A DNA stretch of 64,000 nt from Flexivirga meconopsidis (GCF_026162425.1 NZ_JAOBQJ010000004.1:372001-436000), one strand, 5' to 3'. Shown: positions 18,357-25,787, numbered from the stretch's first letter. Numbers and translations are program-made. The notes: a model not told the origin generated them from the letters alone.

Positions 18357-19543
18357 TTGTGGATCTCCCGAGCACCACCACCAAGGACGTCAGCAAGCAG
18401 CTGGTCCGGTTGCGCGACGAGAGCGGTGCGGTCGCGCTCGGCCGCGTGATGACGCTGATCATCGTCACCGACGAGGAGGGCGCCGACGACGCGCTCGAGG
18501 CGGCCACGCACGCCAGCCGGCAGCACCCCAGCCGGATCATCGCCGTGGTCACCGGCAACCCGCGTGGCAAGAGCCGGATGGACGCGCAGGTCCGCGTCGG
18601 CGGCGAGGCCGGCGTCAGCGAGATCGTCATCCTCCGCCTGCACGGGGAGCTGTCCAAGCACGGCGCGAGTGTGGTCACGCCGCTGCTCGCGGCAGACACT
18701 CCCGTGGTCGCCTGGTGGCCCGGCGCCGCGAACGACGTGGCGTCCTCCCCCATCGGCAAGCTCGCGAGCCGGCGCATCACCGATGCGTCGCTTGCGAAGG
18801 ATCCGCGAAAAGCCTTGGCGCGCAGGCGTGCCGACTACGCACCGGGTGACACCGACATGGCGTGGTCGCGCAGCACGCGGTGGCGCGGGCTGCTGGCGAC
18901 AGCTCTCGACCTGCCCCCCTATGAGCCGGTCACCTCGGTGACCGTGACCGGGGCGTCCGACTCGGCGAGCAGCGATCTGGTAGCCGGGTGGCTCGCCGTA
19001 CGGCTGAAATGCCCTGTGCGTCGGGCGCGTTCGCGTCCTGGCACCGGTCTGGTCAGTGTGCGTATGGAGCGCGCCTCCGGGCCGATCGACCTGGTGCGAC
19101 CGGATCGCCGTACGGCGACGCTCAGCCAGCCGGGGCAGCCGATCCGGCGGCTGGACCTGACGCGTCCCGGCACGGCGGAGTCGTTGGCCGAAGAACTCGG
19201 CCGGCTCGGCGAGGACGATCTCTACCGCGAGGCGCTGGTGCGTGGGCTGCCGATGGTGTCCAACGTCAGCGTGACCGCCAGCAAGGCGGTGGCCTCCGGT
19301 GCGGCGCCGTCGCCGCAGAAGGCAGCCCGCGCCGCCCGCAAGCGGACCACGGACGGCCCGGACCTGACGGTGAAGCAACTCGAGGAGATGCCGCTGCCCA
19401 AGGGTGCCCCGGCAGAGTCGCATCGCCGGAAGGCGAAGAAGGCGGCTGCGAAGGCTGCGGCGACCCGCAAGGCTGCCGCCAAGAAGGCACCGGCGAAGAA
19501 GTCTGCGGGCAAGAAGGCCACCGCGAAGAAGTCGACGCGATGA
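18353..19543 (+). CDS. opcA: Glucose-6-phosphate dehydrogenase assembly protein OpcA, with Lys/Ala-rich tail
   Basis: A 396-residue OpcA that assembles or activates Zwf. The body is typical: VIVDLPSTTTKDVSKQL at the N-terminus, VTGNPRGKSRMDAQVRVGGEAGVSEI and PDTPVVAWWPG-like LAADTPVVAWWPG. The last 40 or so residues are unusual: a Lys/Ala-rich repeat of AAK, KKA and KKS units, resembling the C-terminal tail of histone H1. UvrA in this window has a similar tail. The GTG at 18353 fits the family start and overlaps the zwf stop; an ATG at 18341 is an alternative. It overlaps pgl by ATGA. Confidence 0.93.
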   Translation: MIVDLPSTTTKDVSKQLVRLRDESGAVALGRVMTLIIVTDEEGADDALEAATHASRQHPSRIIAVVTGNPRGKSRMDAQVRVGGEAGVSEIVILRLHGELSKHGASVVTPLLAADTPVVAWWPGAANDVASSPIGKLASRRITDASLAKDPRKALARRRADYAPGDTDMAWSRSTRWRGLLATALDLPPYEPVTSVTVTGASDSASSDLVAGWLAVRLKCPVRRARSRPGTGLVSVRMERASGPIDLVRPDRRTATLSQPGQPIRRLDLTRPGTAESLAEELGRLGEDDLYREALVRGLPMVSNVSVTASKAVASGAAPSPQKAARAARKRTTDGPDLTVKQLEEMPLPKGAPAESHRRKAKKAAAKAAATRKAAAKKAPAKKSAGKKATAKKSTR

Positions 19544-20277
19544 GCATCGAGCGGCGCGCGACCAAGGACGAGCTCGGGAAGGCGATCTCGTCGACCCTCG
19601 TCGGCGAAATCGTTGCGGCACAACGTGATCGCGGCGTTGCGCACGTCGTGCTCACCGGTGGGTCGATGGGTGGCCTGTCGTTGCAGGACCTGCCGTCCGC
19701 AGACGGCATCGACTGGTCGAGGGTCCACTTCTATTGGGGCGACGAGCGATTCGTGCCATCGGGCTCGGCCGACCGCAACGATGTCGAGGCGGACAAGGCC
19801 GCCCTCGACGCGTTGCCGGTCCCCCCTGAGAACGTTCACCGGGTGGCTTCCTCCGATCAGGTGCCGGACGCGGAGAGCAGTGCGCGCGAATACGCCGAGA
19901 CGATCCGGGGCACCGAGGGTGACGGGATGTTCGATGTCGTGATGCTCGGCGTCGGGCCGGATGGGCACATTGCGTCGCTCTTCCCGCATCACCCGGCACA
20001 GCGGACCGAGGGCGCCATCGCGGTCGCGGTGCACGACTCCCCCAAGCCGCCGCCGGATCGAGTGTCGCTCACCTTCGAGGCGCTGGGCCGCAGCCGCCAG
20101 GTGTGGTTGATGGTTGCCGGGGCCGAGAAGGCCGAAGCCGTGGCCGCTGCCCTGGCGCCCGGCGCGGACCGGTGGGACGTGCCGGCGAGCGGTGTGCACG
20201 GCACGGATTCGACCATCTGGTGGGTTGATTCGGATGCCGCGTCGAAACTGGATGATGCTGACGATACGACGAGCTGA
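19540..20277 (+). CDS. pgl: 6-phosphogluconolactonase
   Basis: A 245-residue enzyme hydrolysing 6-phosphogluconolactone, the step after Zwf. Motifs: VVLTGGSMGG, VHFYWGDERFVP and VMLGVGPDGHIASLFPHHP. The N-terminus is somewhat shorter than in many homologues (MSIERRATKDELGKAI). It starts in the opcA stop (ATGA) and its last 26 bp overlap the start of the GNAT gene. It completes the oxidative branch encoded by zwf-opcA-pgl. Confidence 0.94.
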   Translation: MSIERRATKDELGKAISSTLVGEIVAAQRDRGVAHVVLTGGSMGGLSLQDLPSADGIDWSRVHFYWGDERFVPSGSADRNDVEADKAALDALPVPPENVHRVASSDQVPDAESSAREYAETIRGTEGDGMFDVVMLGVGPDGHIASLFPHHPAQRTEGAIAVAVHDSPKPPPDRVSLTFEALGRSRQVWLMVAGAEKAEAVAAALAPGADRWDVPASGVHGTDSTIWWVDSDAASKLDDADDTTS

Positions 20278-20725
20278 CTTCGCCGATCCGCAACTCGAGG
20301 CGTTTCTCACGGCGCACCTCGTCGATCTCGAACCGACCTCCCCTCCGGAGAGTCGGCACGCCTTGGAGCTCGACGCGTTGCGCGCCCCCGGCGTGCGGCT
20401 CTGGACGGCGTATGACGGCGAATCCCTCGTCGGCACAGCGGCTCTCGCCCCGGTCGATGCCGGGCACGAGGAGCTGAAGAGCATGCGCACCGATCCGGAT
20501 CAGCGCGGTCGAGGGATCGGTGCACGGCTGCTCGATCACGCTCTGGACGACGCCCGCTCGCGCGGCGTGGCCAGGATCTCCCTGGAGACCGGCAGCGCGG
20601 ACTACTTCGCACCGGCCCGGGCGCTGTATCGCCGGCGCGGGTTCGCCGAGTGCGAGCCGTTTGCGTCATACATCGAGGACGTGCACAGCACATTCATGAC
20701 GCTCGACCTGGTGCCCGGCCGATGA
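20252..20725 (+). CDS. GNAT family N-acetyltransferase
   Basis: A 157-residue acetyltransferase with the acetyl-CoA binding motif MRTDPDQRGRGIGARLLDHAL (R/Q-x-x-G-x-G) in the middle and ALYRRRGFAECEPF near the end. The substrate is unknown; relatives include putative small-molecule or peptide acetylases of the ElaA/PhnO type. The start is ATG at 20252 or 20255, both inside the end of pgl with poor ribosome sites, suggesting coupling. Its stop overlaps the next gene by ATGA. Confidence 0.82.
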   Translation: MMLTIRRADFADPQLEAFLTAHLVDLEPTSPPESRHALELDALRAPGVRLWTAYDGESLVGTAALAPVDAGHEELKSMRTDPDQRGRGIGARLLDHALDDARSRGVARISLETGSADYFAPARALYRRRGFAECEPFASYIEDVHSTFMTLDLVPGR

Positions 20726-21093
20726 CCACCGGCAACGTGGTCGGCGTGCTCGCTCGCGTGTTCGTCGAGGACCTGGACAGCGCGGTCGACTTCTATACCT
20801 CGATCACCGGTGGTGCGGCACAACGGTTTTCGTTCCGGGATGTCGAGCTGGCAAGGGTCGGCGATTTCCTGCTGCTTGCCGGCGACGCCTCGGCGTATGG
20901 CGACCGCACCGCCACCGTTCTCGTCCGCTCGCTTGAGCCGGTGATCCGAGACCTCGCTACCTACGATGGTGCGGTAGTCGAAGGCCCGACGCCGGGCCCG
21001 AACGGGCGACGGTTGATCGCGCGCCACCCGGACGGCTCGGTGTTTGAGTACATCGAGGAGATCCACCCGCCCAGCACCCGTGCAGCTGGATAA
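20722..21093 (+). CDS. VOC superfamily (glyoxalase/bleomycin resistance-like) protein
   Basis: A 123-residue single-domain VOC protein: GVLARVFVEDLDSAVDFYTSI at the N-terminus and NGRRLIARHPDGSVFEYIEE at the C-terminus, the two beta-alpha-beta-beta-beta halves. Typical members bind a metal and act on or sequester small molecules; no substrate can be named. It is the last gene of the tkt-to-VOC transcription unit, overlapping the GNAT stop. Confidence 0.78.
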   Translation: MTTGNVVGVLARVFVEDLDSAVDFYTSITGGAAQRFSFRDVELARVGDFLLLAGDASAYGDRTATVLVRSLEPVIRDLATYDGAVVEGPTPGPNGRRLIARHPDGSVFEYIEEIHPPSTRAAG

Positions 21094-21127
21094 CCGCACG
21101 CCCACGCCTCTCGGGTGACGCGGGCAA

Positions 21128-21154
21128 CAGCCTGTCGCCGCGCGGCCCAGGCTG
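21128..21154 (+). terminator. Possible terminator hairpin after the pentose-phosphate operon
   Basis: CAGCCTG ... CAGGCTG, perfect 7-bp arms with a 13-nt GC-rich loop, followed by GTTT. It lies 35 bp after the VOC stop. There is no long U-tract, as is usual in high-GC actinobacteria. The rest of 21094-21362 (269 bp) shows no gene apart from the promoter of the HNH gene. Confidence 0.35.
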
Positions 21155-21350
21155 GTTTGCGCGTTCGCCGCTGACGCATCGTCGGCCATTGCCGGGTGCT
21201 GGCCCGCGACGAGCGCGCTCGGGGAGGGCACATTCCGCCACGCAACACCATCCCACCCGCCACCGACAACCCGTTCGTGATCCCACGAATCACACTGGAA
21301 ACACTCACCATTCGGCCTTGTGCACCCTTCCCAACCACATCGAACACGTG

Positions 21351-21356
21351 TATGAT
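21351..21356 (+). promoter_or_regulatory. -10 element for a probable leaderless HNH gene transcript
   Basis: TATGAT, a near-consensus -10, ends 6 bp before the ATG at 21363. Transcription would start at or next to the A of the start codon, giving a leaderless mRNA, which fits the lack of any Shine-Dalgarno sequence (TTGGGT only). No clear -35 was found. Confidence 0.5.
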
Positions 21357-21362
21357 TTGGGT

Positions 21363-22913
21363 ATGTCCCAGCTGCAGCAGGCACTCACCAACCAGGTGAT
21401 CACCGCTGCCACCACGAGCGAACTCCTGCAGGCCGCACACACGCTGCTCCGCGCCGCGTTCGAGAAGGCCCACGAGCCCGACGGCACGGGTCTCTCGGAT
21501 GACGAGTTGCTCGATCAGGTGCTCGCCACCCAACAGGTGCAAAACTCCGCCTGGGCCACCCAAACCCTGCGCCTGGACCAACTCGCGCAACGCGAATACG
21601 ACAAACACCCGCACCACCCCGACACCTGGACACCGTTGGAAGTCGGTGCCCGCCTGGGATGGACCGACCGGCAAACCAGTCTGCGACTCACCCAAGCCAC
21701 GGAGAGCGTCCGCTACACGCCCCGCTTGGTCGACCACGCCGGCACCGGGGAGTTGGAGGGACGCAAAGTGATCGCGGTCAGCGACACCCTCGCCGACGCA
21801 ATACCGGCAACCGGCACACCCGAAACACCCGAGGCAGCTGATTGTCCGGTCGACCTCGCCGCAACCATCGAAGCCGAGATCCTGGCCAGCGCCCCGGAGA
21901 GCTCGACATCGACGAAACTGCGCCGCCGCACCGGGCGCCTACTAACCCAGCACGCACCCGTCGCAGCCGACCACGCTGCGGCGGCACGACGACGAGAGTC
22001 CACCGACGTGACCGTCGCACCCCACTGGGAGCCAGGCATGTCCACCCTCACCGCCGTCCTGCCCTCCCTGGACGCGGCGAAACTCATCACCGCAATCAAC
22101 ACCCACGCGAGAGTGCTGCACGGCTCGACCACGACCGGTAAGAGCCTCGGCGAATGCCGGGTCGACGCCCTGACGGACCTGCTGTTGTCGAACGCACAGG
22201 TAGCCACCGAGCTGGTGCTGCAGGTGCCGTTCCATCCCGACGCCACGGACCCGGTCGACCTGGCAATCGTCACAGGCGCGGTGGAACTACCCGCCCACCA
22301 GCACTACGCCTTCGCGATCGACCGAGCCCGACTCGGCTGCACACCTGCCCATGCAAGCAGCAGGGCCGAACACCAACTCCGGCAACACCTCAACCAACAA
22401 AACCTCAACCAACAAAACCTCGACCGGCAACACGTTCACCCCACCCGGCAGACCAGCACCCATCCACCACCACCACGGCGACGGCAAGTGGCGTACCGCC
22501 TCGGTGACGTCCACGTCTCCGGTGTCGGGGTCATCCCCGCCACCGTGATCCGCGAACTCACCGACCTGCTCGGTACCACGTTCACCCGCGCCCTGGTCAA
22601 CGCCGACACCGGGACGGTGGCCGAAACCGCCAACCAGACCTACACGCCCGGTGCGCGGTTGGCGCGATTCGTCCGCGCCCGCGACCAACACTGCCGATTC
22701 CCCGGCTGCACCCGACCCGCAACACTCACCGACCTCGACCACATCACCCCCTACCCGAACGGACCCACCGCAGCCCACAACCTGCAATGCCTCTGCCGAC
22801 ACCACCACCGCGCCAAACACGAAGCCGGCTGGACCGTCACCATGACCCCCGACGGTGTCTGCACCTGGACCAGCCCCGTCGGACACACCTACCTCACCCA
22901 CCCCGCCGACTAA
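21363..22913 (+). CDS. DUF222 / HNH endonuclease domain protein (13E12 repeat family)
   Basis: A 516-residue protein: N-terminal DUF222 region (about residues 30-330, including the LGWTDRQTSLRLTQA segment) and a C-terminal HNH nuclease motif, CRFPGCTRPATLTDLDHI ... NLQCLCRHHHRAKH. Genes of this kind are abundant, dispersed repeats in actinobacteria (REP13E12 in M. tuberculosis), and their function is unknown. Base use differs from the neighbours: rich in ACC, CAC, CCC and CAA, with a run of Asn/Gln codons that forms a 15-bp tandem repeat. It probably arrived separately from the operons around it. A small Gln/Asn/Pro-rich linker separates the two domains. Confidence 0.85.
   Translation: MSQLQQALTNQVITAATTSELLQAAHTLLRAAFEKAHEPDGTGLSDDELLDQVLATQQVQNSAWATQTLRLDQLAQREYDKHPHHPDTWTPLEVGARLGWTDRQTSLRLTQATESVRYTPRLVDHAGTGELEGRKVIAVSDTLADAIPATGTPETPEAADCPVDLAATIEAEILASAPESSTSTKLRRRTGRLLTQHAPVAADHAAAARRRESTDVTVAPHWEPGMSTLTAVLPSLDAAKLITAINTHARVLHGSTTTGKSLGECRVDALTDLLLSNAQVATELVLQVPFHPDATDPVDLAIVTGAVELPAHQHYAFAIDRARLGCTPAHASSRAEHQLRQHLNQQNLNQQNLDRQHVHPTRQTSTHPPPPRRRQVAYRLGDVHVSGVGVIPATVIRELTDLLGTTFTRALVNADTGTVAETANQTYTPGARLARFVRARDQHCRFPGCTRPATLTDLDHITPYPNGPTAAHNLQCLCRHHHRAKHEAGWTVTMTPDGVCTWTSPVGHTYLTHPAD
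22387..22431 (+). repeat. 15-bp tandem repeat within the HNH gene
   Basis: Two perfect copies of ACCTCAACCAACAAA (22387-22401 and 22402-22416) followed by a degenerate third. They encode the Asn/Gln-rich linker LNQQNLNQQNLDRQ between DUF222 and HNH domains. A likely site of length change by slippage. Confidence 0.85.
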
Positions 22914-22947
22914 AGGGACCGCTGATCTCGATACGGCCTCGCCTAGC

Positions 22948-22995
22948 GGCTCGGCCTACTCGATCAGCGTGGAAATGGCTCGGCCAACTCGATCA
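22948..22995. repeat. Short direct repeats downstream of the HNH gene
   Basis: GGCTCGGCCTACTCGATCA (22948-22966) recurs with one change at 22977-22995, and a shorter CTCGATCAGCGT copy follows near 23013. They fill the 118-bp gap between the HNH gene and the convergent PheS-like gene. Function unknown; such repeats often mark the ends of DUF222/HNH genes. Confidence 0.6.
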
Positions 22996-23031
22996 CGCAA
23001 GCAGGTCGGCGTGCTCGATCAGCGTCGGGCG

Positions 23032-23751
23032 TCAGGCGAGTTCCACCACCTCACCCTCGTGCAGGGCACGGTAGACGTCGTTCCGGAGCGCGTTCGCCTC
23101 GGCGCCGGTCAGCGTCCTGTCGAGCGGACGGATGACCAGGCGCACCAATGCATTCACCTGGTCCGGCCGGAGGCCGAGCCGCGCCCGCGCCGGCTCCGGC
23201 AGGTCCGCATAAGCAGTCCTCGATAGCAACTGCACCGACTCGAGCTCAGGCGCACGGTCACCGAGTGCAGCACGCACCCGGTCCCCGAGCAGTTCCTCGT
23301 CCGACCCGCTCGACACCACCAGGGACAGATCACGACGAACCGCGGGCATCGTCGAAACCGGTTGATACGTGGACAGATCCAGCATCTGCCTCGCGATCCG
23401 CGGATCGGTGGCGCGCAACAACCGGATGTCGTCGATCGACTTGCGCAGCATCAATGCCCGATCGAGTCCGATCCCGACCGCGACACCGGCCCACTCGCCG
23501 GGCGACAGTCCCGCGCGCCGAAGCAACCAGGGCGCGATCAGACCACCCTCCGCAAGTTCCAGCCACCCCCTCTGACCTGTGCCTCGCTGCCCACCCGAGG
23601 CATCCGTGCACCGAACGTCGAGCTGCAGCCCACCTTCGGTGTAACTGTGTGGTGAATCGACCACGCGCCACTCGCAACCCGGCAACGCGGCGCCGGCCAC
23701 GGCACCGAGCGCCGCGACCAGGTCCTCCCGGTGCACCGGTGACCGCGTCAC
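23032..23751 (-). CDS. PheS-related ligase, C-terminal part of a split gene
   Basis: A 239-residue fragment homologous to the C-terminal two thirds of a PheS-like class II aminoacyl-tRNA synthetase paralogue (called SrmL in some annotations). It holds class II motif 3 (GVAVGIGLDRALMLRKSID) and an FDX-ACB anticodon-binding-type domain (YQPVSTMPAVRRDLSLVV to the end). It opens with GTG overlapping the TGA of the N-terminal half (GTGA). Adding one G at this junction would fuse both parts into one protein reading DLHRVTRSPVHRED, so this looks like a single-base deletion, or coupled expression of two chains. Not the housekeeping PheS: it is much shorter. Confidence 0.75.
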   Translation of the reverse strand: MTRSPVHREDLVAALGAVAGAALPGCEWRVVDSPHSYTEGGLQLDVRCTDASGGQRGTGQRGWLELAEGGLIAPWLLRRAGLSPGEWAGVAVGIGLDRALMLRKSIDDIRLLRATDPRIARQMLDLSTYQPVSTMPAVRRDLSLVVSSGSDEELLGDRVRAALGDRAPELESVQLLSRTAYADLPEPARARLGLRPDQVNALVRLVIRPLDRTLTGAEANALRNDVYRALHEGEVVELA

Positions 23752-24176
23752 CGGTGCAGGTCGAGTTGGTGCGGCTCCCCGGTGTGCGTGCGGTCGATCG
23801 CATCCCGCCGGTAGGCAAGACCGGCCGCGGCATACAGCGCATCCGCCGGACCACCACGCTCCACGTGCCGGGCAAGCGCCGGCGGCAGCATCGCGCTGGT
23901 GTGACTACGGAGCATCACCGACGAGCTCACATAACGCGAATATCGTTCACTACGAGTGATATCCGACTGCTCGTAACCGAGCGCGTCATAGTTTGCGGCG
24001 GTTGAGACGAGCGCACTCTGCCGCAGCTGTATGACGGGGCATCGCGCCACGTCGCGCACGCTCTCGATGAGCGCACCGAGTAGTGGCTGCATCGCGTGCA
24101 GCCCCTGCTCGGCGTCGGTCAGGTCGCGGATCAGGAGCGCGTCGATCAACTGGGGCGTGCTGAGATGGGTGGGCAT
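23748..24176 (-). CDS. PheS-related ligase, N-terminal part of a split gene
   Basis: 142 residues matching the N-terminal half of the PheS-like ligase: RDLTDAEQGLHAMQPLL, VSSSVMLRSHTSAMLPPAL (class II motif 1/2 surroundings) and AGLAYRRDAIDRTHTGEPHQLDLHR, which stops abruptly where homologues continue. AAGGA precedes the ATG at 24176 by 7 nt. The break point is the GTGA overlap with the C-terminal part at 23748-23751. The substrate of this family is unknown; loss of frame may have inactivated it. Confidence 0.75.
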   Translation of the reverse strand: MPTHLSTPQLIDALLIRDLTDAEQGLHAMQPLLGALIESVRDVARCPVIQLRQSALVSTAANYDALGYEQSDITRSERYSRYVSSSVMLRSHTSAMLPPALARHVERGGPADALYAAAGLAYRRDAIDRTHTGEPHQLDLHR

Positions 24177-24213
24177 GGCAGATCCTTCCGGCAGTGAGGG
24201 GAATGAACGATCT

Positions 24214-24281
24214 CCCTCGGCCGGCCGCCCCGGCCTCAGCCGCGCGACGCGACGAGCCCGCGGCCGGGAACCGGCCGAGGG
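24214..24281 (-). promoter_or_regulatory. Possible attenuator stem-loop before the PheS-like gene
   Basis: A perfect 11-bp inverted repeat, CCCTCGGCCGG (24214-24224) and CCGGCCGAGGG (24271-24281), with a 46-nt interval that contains smaller GC-rich hairpins. It lies between a short leader ORF and the gene start, and the leader ORF runs through one arm. This layout suits ribosome-dependent attenuation. Inference from structure only. Confidence 0.4.
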
Positions 24282-24307
24282 CAACGAAATCGCCGCGTGA
24301 GTGCCAT
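24236..24307 (-). CDS. Possible 23-residue leader peptide
   Basis: A short ORF starting MALTRRFRCPRP, with AGGAGA 5 nt before the ATG, the best ribosome site in this gap. It contains the codon run CGG-CGA-TTT-CGT-TGC, including TTT and CGA, which are rare in this GC-rich genome. It ends 59 bp before the PheS-like start, and its reading region overlaps a long GC-rich inverted repeat. This is consistent with a regulatory leader peptide; the sensed amino acid could be Arg, Phe or Cys. Confidence 0.4.
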   Translation of the reverse strand: MALTRRFRCPRPVPGRGLVASRG

Positions 24308-24389
24308 GCGTTTCTCCTAGGTCGAGTCGCACGCTAGCCGGGCGGCCGGATACCCGTCGACCGCTTTTCGCCGGCCGCCGCCCACTTCA

Positions 24390-24405
24390 TCAACCCATGG
24401 GTTGA
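24390..24405. promoter_or_regulatory. ArsR operator, distal copy
   Basis: TCAACCCATGGGTTGA, a perfect 16-bp palindrome that overlaps the -35 of the arsR promoter. It shares TCAACC-N4-GRTTGA with the second palindrome 43 bp downstream, so it is a likely second binding site of the same repressor. Confidence 0.6.
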
Positions 24406-24430
24406 ATAAACGTGAACCGCGTACTACAGT
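24402..24430 (+). promoter_or_regulatory. arsR-SRPBCC-VOC operon promoter
   Basis: TTGAAT (24402-24407), a 17-bp spacer and TACAGT (24425-24430), a good sigma-70-type promoter. It is flanked on both sides by palindromes that probably bind the ArsR protein encoded first in the operon. Confidence 0.6.
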
Positions 24431-24432
24431 TC

Positions 24433-24460
24433 CGGTATTCAACCAATCGATTGAATACCG
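24433..24460. promoter_or_regulatory. ArsR operator, proximal copy
   Basis: Perfect 10-bp arms CGGTATTCAA and TTGAATACCG around the 8-bp centre CCAATCGA. It spans the expected transcription start, 12 bp before the arsR ATG, the classic position for autorepression by an ArsR-family protein. Confidence 0.65.
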
Positions 24461-24472
24461 AGGGAGCCACCG

Positions 24473-24835
24473 ATGGACGAACTGTCCCGGGTGTTCGCGG
24501 CACTGGCCGACCCGACGCGGCGGGACATGGTCGCCCGCCTGACCGAGGCGGACGCGACCGTGAGCGAACTCGCCGTGCCGTACGACGTGAGCATCCAGGC
24601 GGTCTCCAAGCACCTGAAGGTGCTTGAGGACGCCGGCTTGGTCACCCGCACCCGCGATGCCCAACGGCGGCCCGTTCATCTGGAAGCCGAGGTCTTCGAC
24701 CTGATGACCAAGTGGATCGAGCGATACCAACAACGCGCGGAGCAGCGCTACCAGCGCCTGGATGCGGTGCTGGACGAACTCAACGCAGCAGACAACAACC
24801 GCACCGGCAACAACCGGAAAGGACGAGCATCATGA
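24473..24835 (+). CDS. ArsR-family transcriptional repressor
   Basis: A 120-residue winged-helix regulator: VFAALADPTRRDMVARLTEADATVSELA, then the recognition helix SIQAVSKHLKVLEDAGLVTRTRD. It lacks the cysteine metal site of metal-sensing ArsR proteins. This subfamily is usually found in front of SRPBCC (AHSA1) genes, as here, and probably represses its own operon through the palindromes at 24390-24405 and 24433-24460. The stop overlaps the next gene (ATGA). Confidence 0.92.
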   Translation: MDELSRVFAALADPTRRDMVARLTEADATVSELAVPYDVSIQAVSKHLKVLEDAGLVTRTRDAQRRPVHLEAEVFDLMTKWIERYQQRAEQRYQRLDAVLDELNAADNNRTGNNRKGRAS

Positions 24836-25320
24836 GCACCACAGACGCCACCGAGGCAGTCATCGAGGCAGATCCGAAACTGCCGATCATCCGAATCACT
24901 CGTGATTTCAACGCCACCCCCGCACAGCTGCTGCGCGCACACACCGACCCCGACCTCTACGCCCGGTGGGTCGGCCCGAACGACATGACCACCAAGATCG
25001 ACTACTGGGATGCGCGCACCGGCGGGAGCTGGCGCTTTGTCAACCTGCGCGGCGGCGAGGAGTTCGCCTTCCACGGCAGCTTCCATGAGGTCGGCGACGA
25101 CCGCATCGTGCAGACCTTCACCTGGGAAGGTATGCCGGAAGGCGTCTCGCTGGAGACGCTCACCTTCGAGGAGCTGGGCAACGGCCGCACTCGCCTCCAC
25201 GCCCAGTCACTGGTCGACTCGTTCGAAGCACGCGACGGGTGGCTGGCCAGCGGCATGGAGGTCGGCATCAACGACGGATACGCGAAACTCGACAACCTAC
25301 TCACCCAAGGAGCCATCTGA
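24832..25320 (+). CDS. SRPBCC domain (AHSA1-like) protein
   Basis: A 162-residue START-fold protein with the AHSA1 pattern: RITRDFNATPAQLLRAHTDPDLYARWVGP, GGSWRFV and FHEVGDDRIVQTFTWEG, ending WLASGMEVGINDGYAKLDNLL. The hydrophobic pocket suggests ligand binding, but no ligand is known. GGAAAGGA lies upstream and the ATG overlaps the arsR stop; the next gene starts within its own stop (TGATG). The three genes form a compact cassette common in actinobacteria. Confidence 0.88.
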   Translation: MSTTDATEAVIEADPKLPIIRITRDFNATPAQLLRAHTDPDLYARWVGPNDMTTKIDYWDARTGGSWRFVNLRGGEEFAFHGSFHEVGDDRIVQTFTWEGMPEGVSLETLTFEELGNGRTRLHAQSLVDSFEARDGWLASGMEVGINDGYAKLDNLLTQGAI

Positions 25321-25772
25321 TGGACGCCAACACCCTCACCACCTGCCTGTGGTTCGACGATGACGCGCAGGCAGCAGCCGAGTTCTACACCGGCCTGTTC
25401 CCCAACTCGAATATCGGCCAATCATCACCGATGACAGTCGAATTCACGGTGATGGGCCAGCCGTTCCTCGGGCTCAACGGTGGCCCGATGCACGCCCGGA
25501 AATTCAACGAGTCGATCTCATTCCAGGTCCCCTGCGCCGACCAGCAGGAGGTCGACCGGTTGTGGGCCGCGCTCGGCGACGGCGGCACCGAGAGCAACTG
25601 CGCCTGGGTGCAGGACCGCTACGGTGTCTGGTGGCAGGTCATCCCGACCCGGCTGCCGGAACTGCTGGCCGACCCCGACCCGGCGCGCGCAGAGCGCGCA
25701 CTCCAGGCGATGTATCAGATGCGCAAGATCGACGTGGCGGCGCTGGAGACGGCGGCGGACGCAACCGCCTGA
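25320..25772 (+). CDS. VOC family protein (PhnB/3-dmu-9_3-mt type)
   Basis: A 150-residue protein of the PhnB-like VOC class: TLTTCLWFDDDAQAAAEFYTGLFPNS, FTVMGQPFLGLNGGP, SISFQVPCADQQEVDRLWAALGDGG and DRYGVWWQVIP. Despite a family name derived from a methyltransferase, these proteins have no methyltransferase motifs. It is the third gene of the arsR cassette. Function unknown; its expression should follow the ArsR switch. Confidence 0.88.
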   Translation: MDANTLTTCLWFDDDAQAAAEFYTGLFPNSNIGQSSPMTVEFTVMGQPFLGLNGGPMHARKFNESISFQVPCADQQEVDRLWAALGDGGTESNCAWVQDRYGVWWQVIPTRLPELLADPDPARAERALQAMYQMRKIDVAALETAADATA

Positions 25773-25787
25773 GCGATCACGCAAGAG

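Noticed and set aside
21189-21362. 58-codon N-terminal extension of the DUF222/HNH gene
   Set aside because: No similarity to DUF222, contains the promoter-like TATGAT, and the ATG at 21363 begins the family sequence.
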